Of a DNA stretch of 64,000 nucleotides, positions 53,412 through 62,827 are shown in pieces (position 1 is the first letter of the stretch; each line of letters opens with the position of its first letter). A program made the translations under genes and the position numbers. The notes under the pieces are model-generated. The model searched no databases. It saw only the letters and a program-made list of their open reading frames with translations, and was not told where the DNA came from. The DNA is from Litoreibacter roseus (lineage in GTDB: Bacteria; Pseudomonadota; Alphaproteobacteria; Rhodobacterales; Rhodobacteraceae): NCBI RefSeq assembly GCF_009811795.1, contig NZ_BLJE01000001.1, forward strand, positions 248,001-312,000. The letters are read 5' to 3'.

Positions 53412-54087
53412 TTACCGCTGCGGATGTAACGTGTTGACGGTCCCATGGATATACTGCGCGGCCGGCGAGGTAAGGAAAACAACAGCCCCCGCGATGTCAT
53501 CTGGTTTCCCCCGCCGCTCGGCAGGGGTGCGCTCTAGGATCGCCTTGTTGCGCTCGGCATTTGCTCGCAACGCTTCGGTGTTATTGGTTTCTATGTATCC
53601 GGGCGCGATGACATTCACATTGATGCCCTGTGCCGCGCATTCATTTGCAAGCAGCTTGGTGATCCCGGCTATTTGGAACCACAGAAGTGATGCGACGTCG
53701 ATGATCTTGCCTTCTGCATCTTGGGCGAAGATCGCTTTGGCGAAGGCCTGACAGGTAAAAAAACGGCCTTCAGATTGACGCCGATCACGTCATCCCAGTC
53801 ACTTTCATCAAAGTCGATGCGGCCCGCCCGCCGTATAATTCCGGCGTTGTTTACCAAGATGCCGAGTTCGCGATCGACAAAGATATCCCGTGCTGCCATC
53901 GGATCTGCAAAACCCAAATGCAGCTCTTCCCCTTGCTCGATCTGATTGACCGTATCGGCGCAGGACGACCGACTGGCGCAGATCACCCGCGCGCCTACGC
54001 GGCCATGGCGACAGCGATCGCCTGTCCGATCCCGGTATTCGCACCGGTTACAAGGGACGTCTGGTTTTTGAGCGAAAGTGGGTTCAT
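53412..54087 (-). pseudogene. kduD: kduD remnant (2-dehydro-3-deoxy-D-gluconate 5-dehydrogenase-like SDR)
   Basis: Pieces of KduD are found in three frames. The start MNPLSLKNQTSLVTGANTGI (ATG at 54087) runs into a TAG. The middle piece has LGILVNNAGIIRRAGRIDFD and WDDVIGVNLKAVF, then shifts frame at a run of T/A near 53756-53765. The end piece has NVIAPGYIETNNTEALRANA. Between VASLLWFQ and ITKLLANE the catalytic YxxxK segment is missing, so about 15 codons are deleted. KduD oxidises and reduces 3-deoxy-uronate intermediates in the pectin/alginate-oligomer route. Non-functional as read. Confidence 0.87.
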
Positions 54088-54782
54088 CGAAGGTCTTCCA
54101 TCGCGATCATTTCGACGTCCTTGTAGTCGATGCTGTCGCCCGCCATCGCCCAGCAAAACGTGTAGCTTTCCGTTCCGGCCCGCAGTGGATTGACCAAGGT
54201 GGTGACAGTATGCCTTCTTCGTTTTTCATCACGATGTGACAGGTTTCCTCAGGCTTGCCCATAAAGTGAAAGCCTCGGGTTTGCTCATCAAGATTGAAGG
54301 AGTGATATGCTTCCATACGGCGATCGTGCAAATGGGCGGGCGTGGTATTCCAGACAGACCCGACGTGAAACATCGTGTACCCCATCGCAAGCTGGCAGGT
54401 CGGCATGACGTTGTGGTGAGTTAATTGAAAGATCGTCCGATCGTTTGCTGCTGCCGGGCACCCATCTTGACGCTGGCCGCATCATTCAGCGTAACAAGTC
54501 GACTTGGTGGGTGTGGTGCGCAGGCGCCAAAATGACGTCGTACTTCCTGCCGCCGTTGCAAGATACGATCCCTGTTTCGCTGATGTTAAGGATGCCCATT
54601 TCGCGGCGATCAGGGACTGAAGACGTCTCGCATTCCTTCACCTCGTCAAGTACCAGATCGAAACCCATCGGGCAGGCGCTCCCGACAATGAGGCGATCAT
54701 AGTGCGACTAGGTCCGCCGGATTTCTCCATCCTTGAACATATAGCCCACATGGAAAATTTCGCTCAAAGCGGCAGTGTCCAT
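54084..54782 (-). pseudogene. kduI: kduI remnant (5-dehydro-4-deoxy-D-glucuronate isomerase)
   Basis: The N-terminus MDTAALSEIFHVGYMFKDGE is followed by an in-frame TAG near 54710 where a Tyr is expected, then SHYDRLIVG continues. DRREMGILNISETGIVS, then a deletion, leads to APAHHTHQVDLLR and a stop. After a shift, TCQLAMGYTMFHVGSVWNTT and the zinc-site segment AHLHDRRMEAYHSFNLD are readable. A last shift separates MKNEEGILSPPWSIHCG from the C-terminus AMAGDSIDYKDVEMIAMEDL. Total length is about 140 nt below a full kduI gene. Its stop overlaps the kduD start (ATGA), showing the original operon. Confidence 0.88.
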
Positions 54783-54785
54783 AGC

Positions 54786-55075
54786 CTTTGTCACGAGAGG
54801 GAGTGAAACAGTCCATGAGCGTGCCGGGTTCGACGCATTTGCAGCCATGGGTGGCTTTCGATGGATGGCGAAACTATCGCATGGGCCGACGCGCTTTTCC
54901 TCGCCGTCCATGGTAGAGAGGAACTGTCTGCTTTCAATGTAAGTGGATTGTACGTGGGGATGCTGATGAAGTTTTCCCTCCGCATTTTCTTCGAACCGGA
55001 AGGCAACGACCATCAGGTCAGCGTGATCCGCAAGAACTTGGCGAGCTACACCGGGATCAGCGGAAACGGGTTGGA
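54786..55075 (-). pseudogene. kdgF: kdgF remnant (cupin for unsaturated uronate opening)
   Basis: The readable core VVAFRFEENAEGKLHQHPHV, with metal-binding histidines and QSTYIESRQFLSTMDGEE, matches KdgF, which converts 4,5-unsaturated monouronates from pectin or alginate into the linear ketone. VGPCDSFAIHRKPP is followed by a frame change; the true end GTLMDCFTPSRD is in another frame. The N-terminus is only partly readable (PVSADPGVARQVLADHADLM) without a convincing start. It was the first gene of kdgF-kduI-kduD-gntR. Ends are approximate. Confidence 0.8.
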
Positions 55076-55285
55076 AATCAGCGATAAGCGCCTCTTGCTT
55101 CTAAACTCGCAATGCGAAATGCGCCTAGCACAGCAGGACATCTACGCGTCTATTACGCATCTATAGCTAGTACTGATATGTTAGTATGCTAGATTGCTGG
55201 AAGTACAGGTGTACTTCCATTCAGATGAAGCCATCATGTTGCTTTGCTGTTCGACATCGAGGACCGGCGAGGCCGGTTGGAGGTT

Positions 55286-55780
55286 TTAAGACGCGGTGAT
55301 TTCTTCGGCCATCATGATCGCGTTTGTATCCTTCACGGTCTCCATCACCGCGAAGGAATGGGTCTGCATCACGCCGGGTAATTTACCGATCTGCTCGCCC
55401 AGAACTTCGCGAAAGTGAGCCATATTCCGTGTCCGCACTTTGAGCATGTAGTCGAACGATCCAGCGATCATGAGGCAGCTTTGAACCTCTGGTATGCGGG
55501 TCACTGCCACATTAAAGGCGTCAAGCATCTCGTCGCTTGTCTTGGTCAGGTTTACATGGACGACCGTCACATGGCTGAGATCGACCTGATCCGGTGCAAT
55601 CCGGGCATGATACCCGCTGATGACACCTGTTTTCTCCAACCTCCGCACACGTTCAGCAGTTGGCGTTTTTGTCAGAAAAACCCGTCTGGCGAGTTCCACA
55701 ATAGAGAGGCGCCCGTCTCGCTGAAGTTCATCGAGGATACGTTGATCTATTCGGTCTAATACCCTGCGCATTCCAGCCAT
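55286..55780 (-). CDS. Lrp/AsnC-family transcriptional regulator
   Basis: A 164-aa regulator. The helix-turn-helix is DRIDQRILDELQRDGRLSIV with LARRVFLTKTPTAERVRRLE, and the RAM ligand domain (about residues 65-155) includes VTVVHVNLTKTSDEMLDAFN, VQSCLMIAGSFDYMLKVRT and LPGVMQTHSFAVMETVKDT. Such regulators respond to amino acids. It is divergent from the uspA-AGCS pair, so it may control amino-acid uptake by that symporter. AGGAATA precedes the ATG at 55780. The PutR/BkdR subgroup is possible. Confidence 0.88.
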   Translation of the reverse strand: MAGMRRVLDRIDQRILDELQRDGRLSIVELARRVFLTKTPTAERVRRLEKTGVISGYHARIAPDQVDLSHVTVVHVNLTKTSDEMLDAFNVAVTRIPEVQSCLMIAGSFDYMLKVRTRNMAHFREVLGEQIGKLPGVMQTHSFAVMETVKDTNAIMMAEEITAS

Positions 55781-55985
55781 TATTCCTATTAATGCCTGTC
55801 AAATAGGCAATTAGACCGGAATATAGCCAACATAAGTCCCATAAGCTAGGCGAAAAGACCAATACTGAGATGTGATAGAAGCAATGAATTTGTGTGATGC
55901 TTTAAATGGGGTGCGCATTTTTCATGCTCCTATTCGCAGTGTCGGGCGCTGTTTCGGCACACCCACAGGGACGAAAGGAAATTAA

Positions 55986-56423
55986 ATGACCACAACGTTG
56001 GTAATTGGCCTCGATGGGCAAGAGACGGGGGATCGCGCGCTTGCCTTTGCCAAAGATCTCGCGTCGACCATCAAGGATTGCGAGCTTCTGGTGGCCTATG
56101 TGATCGAATGGTCGCCGTATTCATTCCAAACCGCCGAGGAAAATGCGCTCCGACATGGGCGCAAAGAAGCAGAGATCTCGACCGCGCACGAGCGGATCGT
56201 TGATCCTGCCGTCAAAGCGTTGACGGAGGCTGGTTTGAACGCGCGCGGGGTCGTTCGGCACGGGGACGTCGCCGACACGCTCAACCAGATTTGTGAAGAA
56301 AATGGCGGTCAGCAGATCATCGTCTGCCGCGCGTCGGCGGGCGGTTTTGCCAAGCGCATCTTTGGAAGTTCTACAGCAAACCTTGTGATGAGCGCGACTG
56401 TGCCCGTCACAGTCATCGCGTGA
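55986..56423 (+). CDS. universal stress protein, UspA family
   Basis: A 145-aa single-domain UspA protein. It begins [20 protein letters not shown], and the nucleotide-site region is [20 protein letters not shown] followed by [20 protein letters not shown], ending VTVIA. The usual ATP-site G-2x-G-9x-G(S/T) appears as [15 protein letters not shown], partly kept. Good ribosome-binding site (AAAGGAAATT) upstream. It is 11 nt ahead of the symporter gene, and such UspA-transporter pairs are common. Confidence 0.88.
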   Translation: MTTTLVIGLDGQETGDRALAFAKDLASTIKDCELLVAYVIEWSPYSFQTAEENALRHGRKEAEISTAHERIVDPAVKALTEAGLNARGVVRHGDVADTLNQICEENGGQQIIVCRASAGGFAKRIFGSSTANLVMSATVPVTVIA

Positions 56424-56434
56424 GGAGTGGACAA

Positions 56435-57979
56435 ATGAATGTATTCACCAAAGCCAGTTTGGCGCTGCCATGTGTGCTGATGACCCTGCCGGTCCACGCG
56501 CAGGAGGCGTTGTCGCTGGATGAACGGGTCAACCAAACCTTTGCAGAAATCACCGGACCGTTCGTCAGTCTGATCTTTGCGCCACTGCCGGGCACAAGTT
56601 TTCCATGGATCGTGATGTGGCTCGTTGTCGCCGCAACGGTATTCACGCTGTATTTCTCGTTCGTGCAGCTGCGGTTCTTTAGCCATGCAATTTCTCTTGT
56701 GAAAGGCGACTACTCCGACCCGAAAGACGCAGGCGAAGTTAGCCACTTTCAGGCCCTCGCGACGGCGTTGTCCGGCACCGTGGGTCTTGGGAACATTGCA
56801 GGCGTTGCCGTGGCCGTCGGCATTGGCGGTCCCGGGGCTACGTTCTGGATGATCCTCGCGGGTCTTCTTGGCATGGCATCGAAATTCACCGAATGTACGT
56901 TGGGCGTGAAGTACCGCAACGAATATGAAGATGGCTCGGTCTCGGGCGGGCCAATGTATTATCTGTCGAAAGGCTTTGCAGAGCGTGGCTTGCCAGGGGG
57001 CAAGATCCTGGCCGTCTTGTTCTCGATCTTCTGTATTCTCGGTGCTTTGGGCGGGGGGAATATGTTTCAGGCCAATCAGGCACATGCACAGATCGCAGGC
57101 ATCGTTGGCGACTACCCCGGCTGGATCACAGGTCTCGTCTTTGCAGCTGTTGTCTTTGCGGTCATCGTCGGCGGCATCAAATCCATTGCGCGGGTGACTG
57201 AAAAGGTCGTGCCATTCATGGGCGTTCTCTATGTCGGTGCAGCGCTGATCATTATTTTGGTGAACTACGACAAAATCGGCTGGGCGTTCGGCCAGATCTT
57301 CGAAGGTGCATTCACTGGTCTCGGGGTCGCAGGTGGCTTTGTTGGCGCCCTGATCCAAGGTTTCAAGCGGGCCGCATTTTCCAACGAGGCGGGTGTGGGT
57401 TCAGCGGCGATTGCGCACTCTGCCGTGCGCACAAAAGAACCGATTACAGAAGGTTTCGTATCCCTATTGGAGCCCCTGATCGACACCGTCGTGATCTGTA
57501 CGATGACCGCTTTGGTGATCATCATCTCCGGACAACTGATCTCTGATCCTGAAACAGGTCTTTACGTGCTTGACGGGGGCGCGATTGCGACCGTTGACGG
57601 CAACAGCGGTGTCGCTTTGACCTCAGCGGCGTTCGGATCTGCCATCGGCTGGTTCCCGTATCTGTTGGCACTTGCGGTCATTCTCTTCGCCTTCTCGACC
57701 ATGATCTCTTGGTCCTACTATGGATTGAAGGCGTGGACATATCTCTTTGGGGAAGGCAAGGGATCGGAGCTGACGTTCAAGATCATCTTCTGTATCTTCA
57801 TTGTGATTGGTGCAGCGGCAAGTCTTGGTCCGGTAATCGACTTCTCAGATGCAGCGATCTTTGCGATGGCGGTGGTCAACATCACCGGGCTTTACTTCCT
57901 GATGTCGATCGTTCGGGCTGAACTCAAATCCTACAGCGATCGCTTGGCCACAGGCGAGATCAGAAAGTTCGCACACTAA
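56435..57979 (+). CDS. alanine/glycine:cation symporter family protein (AGCS)
   Basis: A 514-aa sodium (or proton)-coupled amino-acid transporter with about 10-11 membrane segments. An N-terminal signal-like segment ([17 protein letters not shown]) precedes the family core. AGCS signatures are [40 protein letters not shown] and [20 protein letters not shown]. It probably imports alanine or glycine. The start at 56435 has GAGGAGTGG 6 nt upstream. Lrp at 55286 is the likely regulator. Confidence 0.9.
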   Translation: MNVFTKASLALPCVLMTLPVHAQEALSLDERVNQTFAEITGPFVSLIFAPLPGTSFPWIVMWLVVAATVFTLYFSFVQLRFFSHAISLVKGDYSDPKDAGEVSHFQALATALSGTVGLGNIAGVAVAVGIGGPGATFWMILAGLLGMASKFTECTLGVKYRNEYEDGSVSGGPMYYLSKGFAERGLPGGKILAVLFSIFCILGALGGGNMFQANQAHAQIAGIVGDYPGWITGLVFAAVVFAVIVGGIKSIARVTEKVVPFMGVLYVGAALIIILVNYDKIGWAFGQIFEGAFTGLGVAGGFVGALIQGFKRAAFSNEAGVGSAAIAHSAVRTKEPITEGFVSLLEPLIDTVVICTMTALVIIISGQLISDPETGLYVLDGGAIATVDGNSGVALTSAAFGSAIGWFPYLLALAVILFAFSTMISWSYYGLKAWTYLFGEGKGSELTFKIIFCIFIVIGAAASLGPVIDFSDAAIFAMAVVNITGLYFLMSIVRAELKSYSDRLATGEIRKFAH

Positions 57980-57988
57980 CTGAAACTT

Positions 57989-58017
57989 GGAGGGAGGCGA
58001 CATGATTGCCTCCTTCC
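57989..58017 (+). terminator. probable terminator after the symporter gene
   Basis: A 10-bp stem (GGAGGGAGGC with GCCTCCTTCC, one G-T pair) and a 9-nt loop start 9 nt after the symporter stop. No T run follows, so it may instead protect the mRNA 3' end. Confidence 0.5.
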
Positions 58018-58092
58018 ACTCTCATCAGACCACTTTAAAGATCGCCAATGACAACAGTGTGTCGTCCGTCGATCTCAAATAAATAAAGAGGA

Positions 58093-58168
<76 letters not shown>

Positions 58169-58253
58169 CGGTTGCAGCGCTTGAACGCTGCGGTGTGGGT
58201 CTATGCGGCGGCGCGGATCAATTCAAGCAAAAAATCCGCGCAATCCAAGTGCA

Positions 58254-58610
58254 TCAGGACTCGTCGTCGTCCTCAGAGGCGACGTCCGCCAGCTCGTCCA
58301 GGCTGACCGTATCTTCGTCTTCGTCCTCTTCCAGAACGTCATCGCCCAGATCGACATCCGCCTCATCCGCGTCATCATCGTCGTCGAGGATGACAGCATC
58401 GTCGTCATCGCTTTCGACCTCTGGCTTGTTGTCTGTGTTTTGCGCGTCAGGCTTATCTGCGCGCATCGTGCGGGATTTACTGCCTGTAAGACTTTCCAAC
58501 GTGAACTCATGTCCGCAGGAGGGGCAGGTCATCGGATTGTTTTGCAGGTCGTAAAAGCGGGTCGAGCAGCTTGGGCAAACGCGCTTAACGCCCCATTCTT
58601 CCTTGGGCAT
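58254..58610 (-). CDS. TIGR02300-type FYDLN acidic protein
   Basis: A 118-aa protein. The N-terminus PKEEWGVKRVCPSCSTRFYD continues to a second Cys pair (MTCPSCGHEF), giving a CxxC-n-CxxC zinc ribbon; the FYDLQ segment marks the family. The remaining two thirds are almost only Asp and Glu with a few hydrophobics, ending SEDDDES. The start at 58610 was chosen because homology begins there; the frame continues upstream to 58754 without family similarity. Alphaproteobacterial members are of unknown function, perhaps nucleic-acid or ribosome related. Downstream of the tRNA-Ala on the same strand is only intergenic sequence. Confidence 0.88.
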   Translation of the reverse strand: MPKEEWGVKRVCPSCSTRFYDLQNNPMTCPSCGHEFTLESLTGSKSRTMRADKPDAQNTDNKPEVESDDDDAVILDDDDDADEADVDLGDDVLEEDEDEDTVSLDELADVASEDDDES

Positions 58611-58771
58611 GATCGTCCTCGTATCTCTCTTCGAAAATAGGGTTCGCGCCAGTTGCCACACCGCGCAGGGCGTGTCAAAGGCTTTCCCCCGAAGCGGCCA
58701 GATCGGCCTTCCGATTGTGCAAATGGGACGGTAGGTTCTGATTTGCAAGGGCAAACATAAGGGCAGGGTAG

Positions 58772-59458
58772 ATGGCAGAGACCATCAAACTGGGACAGCC
58801 GCCGATAGAGGTGACCGTAAAGCAATCCGCGCGGGCGCGGCGGATCTCCCTGCGCGTGTCAGGGTTGGACGGAAAGGTGTCTTTGACCGTGCCCCGTACG
58901 GCCAGACGGCGGGATGCACACGCCTTTCTCACTGAAAAAGAGCCTTGGATTCGAAGTCATCTTCAGTCTCGGCCTGATCTTGTGCAAATCGCCGTCGGAA
59001 CGGAACTGCCCGTCGAAGGTATGCCGCGTCGCGTAGTAATAGGCGATGTCAGGGCACCACAACTGACGGATGCGCAACTGCTGGTCCCGGCCGGGCCCGA
59101 TAAGGTCGCGTCGCGCTGTTTGGCGTTGCTGAAGGTCACCGCACGGGACCGTTTGGCCAGTGCGTCGCAAAAACACGCCGAAACGCTGGGCCGTCCGTTT
59201 CACAAAATCACCCTTCGGGACACGCGATCGCGGTGGGGGTCCTGCACGTCCCAAGGCAACCTGATGTATTCATGGCGGCTGATCCTCGCGCCGCCCGAGG
59301 TTCTGGACTATGTCGCGGCTCACGAGGTCGCCCATCTGGCGCATATGGACCACAGCCAGCGCTTCTGGACGGCGGTGGGCGGGCTCTGTCCCGGATATCA
59401 GACGCCCCGCGCATGGCTGCGTCGCAATGGGGCCACGCTTCACCGCTATCAGTTCTAG
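58772..59458 (+). CDS. YgjP/SprT-like zinc metallopeptidase (DUF45)
   Basis: A 228-aa protein of the M48-like/YgjP family. The zinc site is VAAHEVAHLAHMDHSQRFW: the HExxH motif with a third His 5 residues further on. Other family features are RARRISLRVSGLDGKVSLTV near the start, and ITLRDTRSRWGSCTSQGNLM just before the active site. Length is typical (about 230). Its partner and substrate are unknown. It is divergent from the FYDLN gene with about 160 bp between start codons and is followed by a GntR gene 39 bp later. Confidence 0.88.
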   Translation: MAETIKLGQPPIEVTVKQSARARRISLRVSGLDGKVSLTVPRTARRRDAHAFLTEKEPWIRSHLQSRPDLVQIAVGTELPVEGMPRRVVIGDVRAPQLTDAQLLVPAGPDKVASRCLALLKVTARDRLASASQKHAETLGRPFHKITLRDTRSRWGSCTSQGNLMYSWRLILAPPEVLDYVAAHEVAHLAHMDHSQRFWTAVGGLCPGYQTPRAWLRRNGATLHRYQF

Positions 59459-59497
59459 ACCGTTGACGGCGTACAGGTTTGTGATCACGTTGCGCGG

Positions 59498-60163
59498 ATG
59501 TTGATCCAACATCAAAAGACGGACGCCGCCAGCGCTTTGCCCACCGGGGCGGCCAATGATATGGTGTATCGCAGATTGCGCGGCGAGATCATGCATGGCC
59601 AGATCGCACCGGGTTCTGCACTGACGTTACGCGGGATTGGCAAGCGCTTCGATGTCTCCATGACCCCTGCACGGGAAGCCGTGCGCCGGTTGGTGGCGGA
59701 GGGGGCGCTGTCCTTGTCGTCTTCTGGGCGGGTTTCGACGCCTGAGCTATCGAACGACCGGATTGAGGAGCTCGCTGCGCTGAGGGCTTTGCTGGAGCCG
59801 GAGCTGTCCGCCCGCGCGCTGCCCCGTGCGCATATGGCGCTGATCGAGCGTTTGCAATCGATCAACGGGCAAATCTCTCAGGCCGTCGCAAAACAGGACG
59901 CTGTTGGCTACATCAAAAGCAACTTGGACTTCCACCGGACACTTTACTTACGGGCTCAGGCACCTGCCATGCTTGCGATGGCCGAGACCGTCTGGCTTCA
60001 GATGGGACCGACGATGCGCAGTCTCTATGCAAAGCTGGAACGTACCGAGATCCCTCGCCATCATAAGCTAATCGTGGCTGCGCTGAAGGCCGGGGATGAG
60101 CCCGGCCTGCGCGTCGCTGTCCGGGCCGATGTCACCCATGGGTTGCGCATGCTGGCGCAATAG
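59498..60163 (+). CDS. GntR-family regulator (FCD type)
   Basis: A 221-aa regulator. The helix-turn-helix reads MVYRRLRGEIMHGQIAPGSA with KRFDVSMTPAREAVRRLVAE; the FCD domain covers about 85-215 with LAALRALLEPELSARALPRA, IKSNLDFHRTLYLRAQAPAM and HHKLIVAALKAGDEPGLRVA. The ATG at 59498 is the first in frame. It ends convergent to lpd with a 26-bp gap. Its targets are not evident; many such regulators in Rhodobacterales control small-acid catabolism. Confidence 0.85.
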   Translation: MLIQHQKTDAASALPTGAANDMVYRRLRGEIMHGQIAPGSALTLRGIGKRFDVSMTPAREAVRRLVAEGALSLSSSGRVSTPELSNDRIEELAALRALLEPELSARALPRAHMALIERLQSINGQISQAVAKQDAVGYIKSNLDFHRTLYLRAQAPAMLAMAETVWLQMGPTMRSLYAKLERTEIPRHHKLIVAALKAGDEPGLRVAVRADVTHGLRMLAQ

Positions 60164-60189
60164 CGCCAGATATCTAATACCCTGAAAAA

Positions 60190-61578
60190 TCAGGAATGAA
60201 TTGGTCCGTCACCGCAGGCCAAAGCTGCTTCGCGCACGGCTTCGGAATAGGTCGGGTGCGCGTGGCAGGTGCGGGCGAGGTCTTCGGCGGCGGCACCGAA
60301 TTCCATCGCGACGCAGACCTCGTGGATCAGATCGCCTGCCATGGGGCCGATGATATGCGCCCCGATAATCCGGTCCGTTTCGGCATCCGCCAGAATTTTG
60401 ACAAACCCTTCCGCGGCATGGTTGGCCTTGGCACGCCCGTTGCCCATGAAACTGAACTTACCTGCCTTGTATTTATGGCCTGCGTCTTTCAGTTGCGCTT
60501 CGGTTTGGCCGACATTCGCGACCTCGGGGTGGGTGTAGATCACACCGGGGATAACCCCATAATTTACATGACCTTTTTGGCCTGCGATGGTCTCCGCAGC
60601 GGCCATGCCTTCATCCTCGGCCTTGTGGGCCAGCATGGGACCGTCGATACAATCGCCGATGGCATAAATGCCTTTGATATTGGTTGCCCAGTGACCATCG
60701 GTCTTGATTTGGCCGCGGTCTGACATCTCGACGCCGAGCGCCTCAAGACCCAAGCCGTCGGTGAAAGGTTTACGACCGGTGGAGACCAGAACAATGTCCG
60801 CGTCTTCCACGTGTTCGCTGTCATCCTTGCGCAGCTTGTAGGTGACTTTGGCCTTGTTTCCCTTGGTCTCCACGCCTTGCACGGCGGCGCCCAATTGGAA
60901 CTCAAGCCCCTGTTTTGTCAATATTTTCTGGAACTGACGCTGCACCTCGGCGTCCATGCCGGGGGTGATCGTGTCGAGATATTCGATCACCTTCACTTCG
61001 GACCCCAGACGTTTGTAGACGGAGCCCAGTTCAAGCCCGATCACGCCTGCGCCGATGACGACCATCTTCTTCGGCACCTTCGACAGTTCCAGCGCGCCGG
61101 TGGAGGACACGACGACTTTTTCGTCAATCTCGACGCCGGGCAATGTGGCCACATCCGAGCCTGACGCGATCACGATATTCTTGGCCTCGTGCACGTCGTC
61201 GCCAACCCTGACCTTGCCCGCCTCGGGGATGGAGGCCCAGCCTTTGATCCAGTCTATCTTGTTCTTTTTGAACAGAAATTCGATGCCGGAAGTGTTCTGG
61301 CCAATAGTCTCCTTCTTGTAGGTCAGCATCTGTTTCCAGTCGACCGAGGGCGCCTTGCCCTTCAGGCCCATCTTGGCGAAGTTATGCTCTGCCTCATGCA
61401 GCTGATGGCTGGCGTGCAGCAGCGCCTTGGAGGGGATGCAGCCCACGTTCAGACAGGTGCCGCCCAAGGTCTCCCGCCCTTCGACACAGGCGGTTTTCAG
61501 ACCCAGTTGCGCGCAGCGGATGGCGCAGACATAGCCCCCCGGGCCGGAGCCGATTATGATGACGTCATAGCTGGACAT
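60190..61578 (-). CDS. lpd: dihydrolipoyl dehydrogenase
   Basis: A 462-aa FAD enzyme (E3) that re-oxidises dihydrolipoamide in 2-oxo acid dehydrogenases. FAD site [20 protein letters not shown], redox-active disulfide [17 protein letters not shown] (Cys at about 40 and 45), NAD site [23 protein letters not shown] second site [17 protein letters not shown], and the C-terminal active-site His in [11 protein letters not shown]. Full length and typical. It lies downstream of odhB on the same strand, separated by small membrane genes, consistent with the E3 of 2-oxoglutarate dehydrogenase. Confidence 0.96.
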   Translation of the reverse strand: MSSYDVIIIGSGPGGYVCAIRCAQLGLKTACVEGRETLGGTCLNVGCIPSKALLHASHQLHEAEHNFAKMGLKGKAPSVDWKQMLTYKKETIGQNTSGIEFLFKKNKIDWIKGWASIPEAGKVRVGDDVHEAKNIVIASGSDVATLPGVEIDEKVVVSSTGALELSKVPKKMVVIGAGVIGLELGSVYKRLGSEVKVIEYLDTITPGMDAEVQRQFQKILTKQGLEFQLGAAVQGVETKGNKAKVTYKLRKDDSEHVEDADIVLVSTGRKPFTDGLGLEALGVEMSDRGQIKTDGHWATNIKGIYAIGDCIDGPMLAHKAEDEGMAAAETIAGQKGHVNYGVIPGVIYTHPEVANVGQTEAQLKDAGHKYKAGKFSFMGNGRAKANHAAEGFVKILADAETDRIIGAHIIGPMAGDLIHEVCVAMEFGAAAEDLARTCHAHPTYSEAVREAALACGDGPIHS

Positions 61579-61653
61579 TGGGGGTCTCCTTCAGGGCGTT
61601 TTGGCGTATCGGACTTGTGTCGGACTTTCATCGGACTTCCGTCGGACCTTTTT

Positions 61654-62043
61654 TCAGATGAGGGCTGCGATGAGCATGATCAAGGTGGCGATGAACCCGA
61701 CCATCCAGATGACAGAGCGCCACGGCGCCAGCCCCTGGGCATAGGCGGGAATATAGAGGATGCGGGCCACCAGATAGGCATGCGCACACCACTCTGTGAC
61801 GGGGGAGGATTGGTCGGCGAGTGTGACGACAACAACCGCGATGGTGAAGAGGATCAGTCCCTCGAAATGATTGTCCATCGCCCGCTTGAGCCGTCCGGCC
61901 ACCCCGCTGAGCGGCAGCGGCTCGTCCCGGGGTCCGGCGGTGGTTTTCGTGCCCAGCTGCAGATTGGCCGGGATGGCCATGAGCACGAACTGCACGACCT
62001 GCAACAGGGCGGCGAGGGTCAGGATGTAGAGTTCGGTGGTCAT
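61654..62043 (-). CDS. MAPEG-family membrane protein
   Basis: A 129-aa protein with four membrane segments and the MAPEG pattern: LYILTLAALLQVVQFVLMAI, then PLSGVAGRLKRAMDNHFEGL with the conserved Arg/Asn/His/Glu of the glutathione-binding fold, and ARILYIPAYAQGLAPWRSVI. MAPEG proteins include microsomal glutathione S-transferase-like enzymes, but bacterial members of this short type have unknown roles. The start at 62043 gives the family length and overlaps the upstream gene's end by 4 nt. Confidence 0.85.
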   Translation of the reverse strand: MTTELYILTLAALLQVVQFVLMAIPANLQLGTKTTAGPRDEPLPLSGVAGRLKRAMDNHFEGLILFTIAVVVVTLADQSSPVTEWCAHAYLVARILYIPAYAQGLAPWRSVIWMVGFIATLIMLIAALI

Positions 62044-62507
62044 GTGAGCTTGCCTTTGCGTGTCAGAGAATATGACCATCCGATGAGCACGGCATAAATG
62101 ATACCCCAGATCATCAGAATTCTGGGACTGAAGTTCGCATTCGAGACCGTGGGGTCGTAGAACAAAAGTTGGGGTGCCAGCGCAAACAACCCGTATATTG
62201 AAAAAAGGACCGCTGCCGTCACGATGGCCGCCAGGGTCGTTCTTTTCGACAGCTTCCACGCGAAGACCGCCCAGATGACATGCAGCGCGGCAACGATAAG
62301 GCTGAGGCCGATCATCGCGCTTGGTCTGACGATTGGCTCAAGACTTCCCCACATGCTGTTCACGGCCTCGAACAGGTTATAGGTCATAGCCAAAGTGACG
62401 AGCGCGCAAAACACCAACGTGACCCAGATGCCGAGTGGTTTTGACATGTTCTGGATGACCTTTGCTTGCGGGTTTGAGGTATGCGGGGATGTCGTGTCGG
62501 TGGTCAT
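62040..62507 (-). CDS. small integral membrane protein, unknown function
   Basis: A 155-aa protein with a polar N-terminus (about 25 residues) and four hydrophobic segments, for example LGIWVTLVFCALVTLAMTYN, SAMIGLSLIVAALHVIWAVF and IVTAAVLFSIYGLFALAPQL. I do not recognise a family. It overlaps the MAPEG gene by 4 nt and is presumably co-expressed with it in the odhB-lpd region. Confidence 0.7.
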   Translation of the reverse strand: MTTDTTSPHTSNPQAKVIQNMSKPLGIWVTLVFCALVTLAMTYNLFEAVNSMWGSLEPIVRPSAMIGLSLIVAALHVIWAVFAWKLSKRTTLAAIVTAAVLFSIYGLFALAPQLLFYDPTVSNANFSPRILMIWGIIYAVLIGWSYSLTRKGKLT

Positions 62508-62592
62508 GCGTCGTTTGTCACCTTGGAGTGGTGGGTTAGGTCGCCTAGTTTACTGTTGCTTTATAGCCCTAAGGCAGTTGCGATCTCCGACA

Positions 62593-62820
62593 CTAACCCC
62601 CTTCTTTCAGACTGACATGGTTTGCCAGTCTGATACCTTTATTGATCTCAGTAACATACGATACGGGAATGCCTGCTATCTTGCAGATATCCCTAATCGA
62701 CAGTTCACTAAGAGAGTTCGCATATCTAATGCCAAATAGGTGAATAGTCGTTGCGACCATACCCGCGGAAGCAGAATTGTAATTCGCCTTTAAAATCTGC
62801 CCAAATTCCTGTTCAGTCAT
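62593..62820 (-). CDS. small HTH-like protein
   Basis: A 75-aa protein. It reads MTEQEFGQILKANYNSASAG with a centre IHLFGIRYANSLSELSI, then DICKIAGIPVSYVTEINKGI, which fits a helix-turn-helix-like fold seen in small roseobacter proteins next to odhB. GAGG precedes the ATG, and it starts 7 nt after the odhB stop on the same strand, which supports translation and coupling to the TCA-cycle operon. Function unknown; a DNA-binding regulator is possible. Confidence 0.65.
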   Translation of the reverse strand: MTEQEFGQILKANYNSASAGMVATTIHLFGIRYANSLSELSIRDICKIAGIPVSYVTEINKGIRLANHVSLKEGG

Positions 62821-62827
62821 AATAACC

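Noticed and set aside
54861-55166. Plus-strand frame across the decayed kdgF region
   Set aside because: No homology seen; the opposite strand carries a clear KdgF remnant.
52555-55285. Insertion sequence or phage as the cause of the gene decay
   Set aside because: No transposase fragment, terminal inverted repeat or target duplication was seen; the damage is small shifts, a stop and deletions.
58203-58640. Long plus-strand frame opposite the FYDLN gene
   Set aside because: It is the antisense of the Asp/Glu-rich coding sequence, whose codon bias keeps the other strand open.
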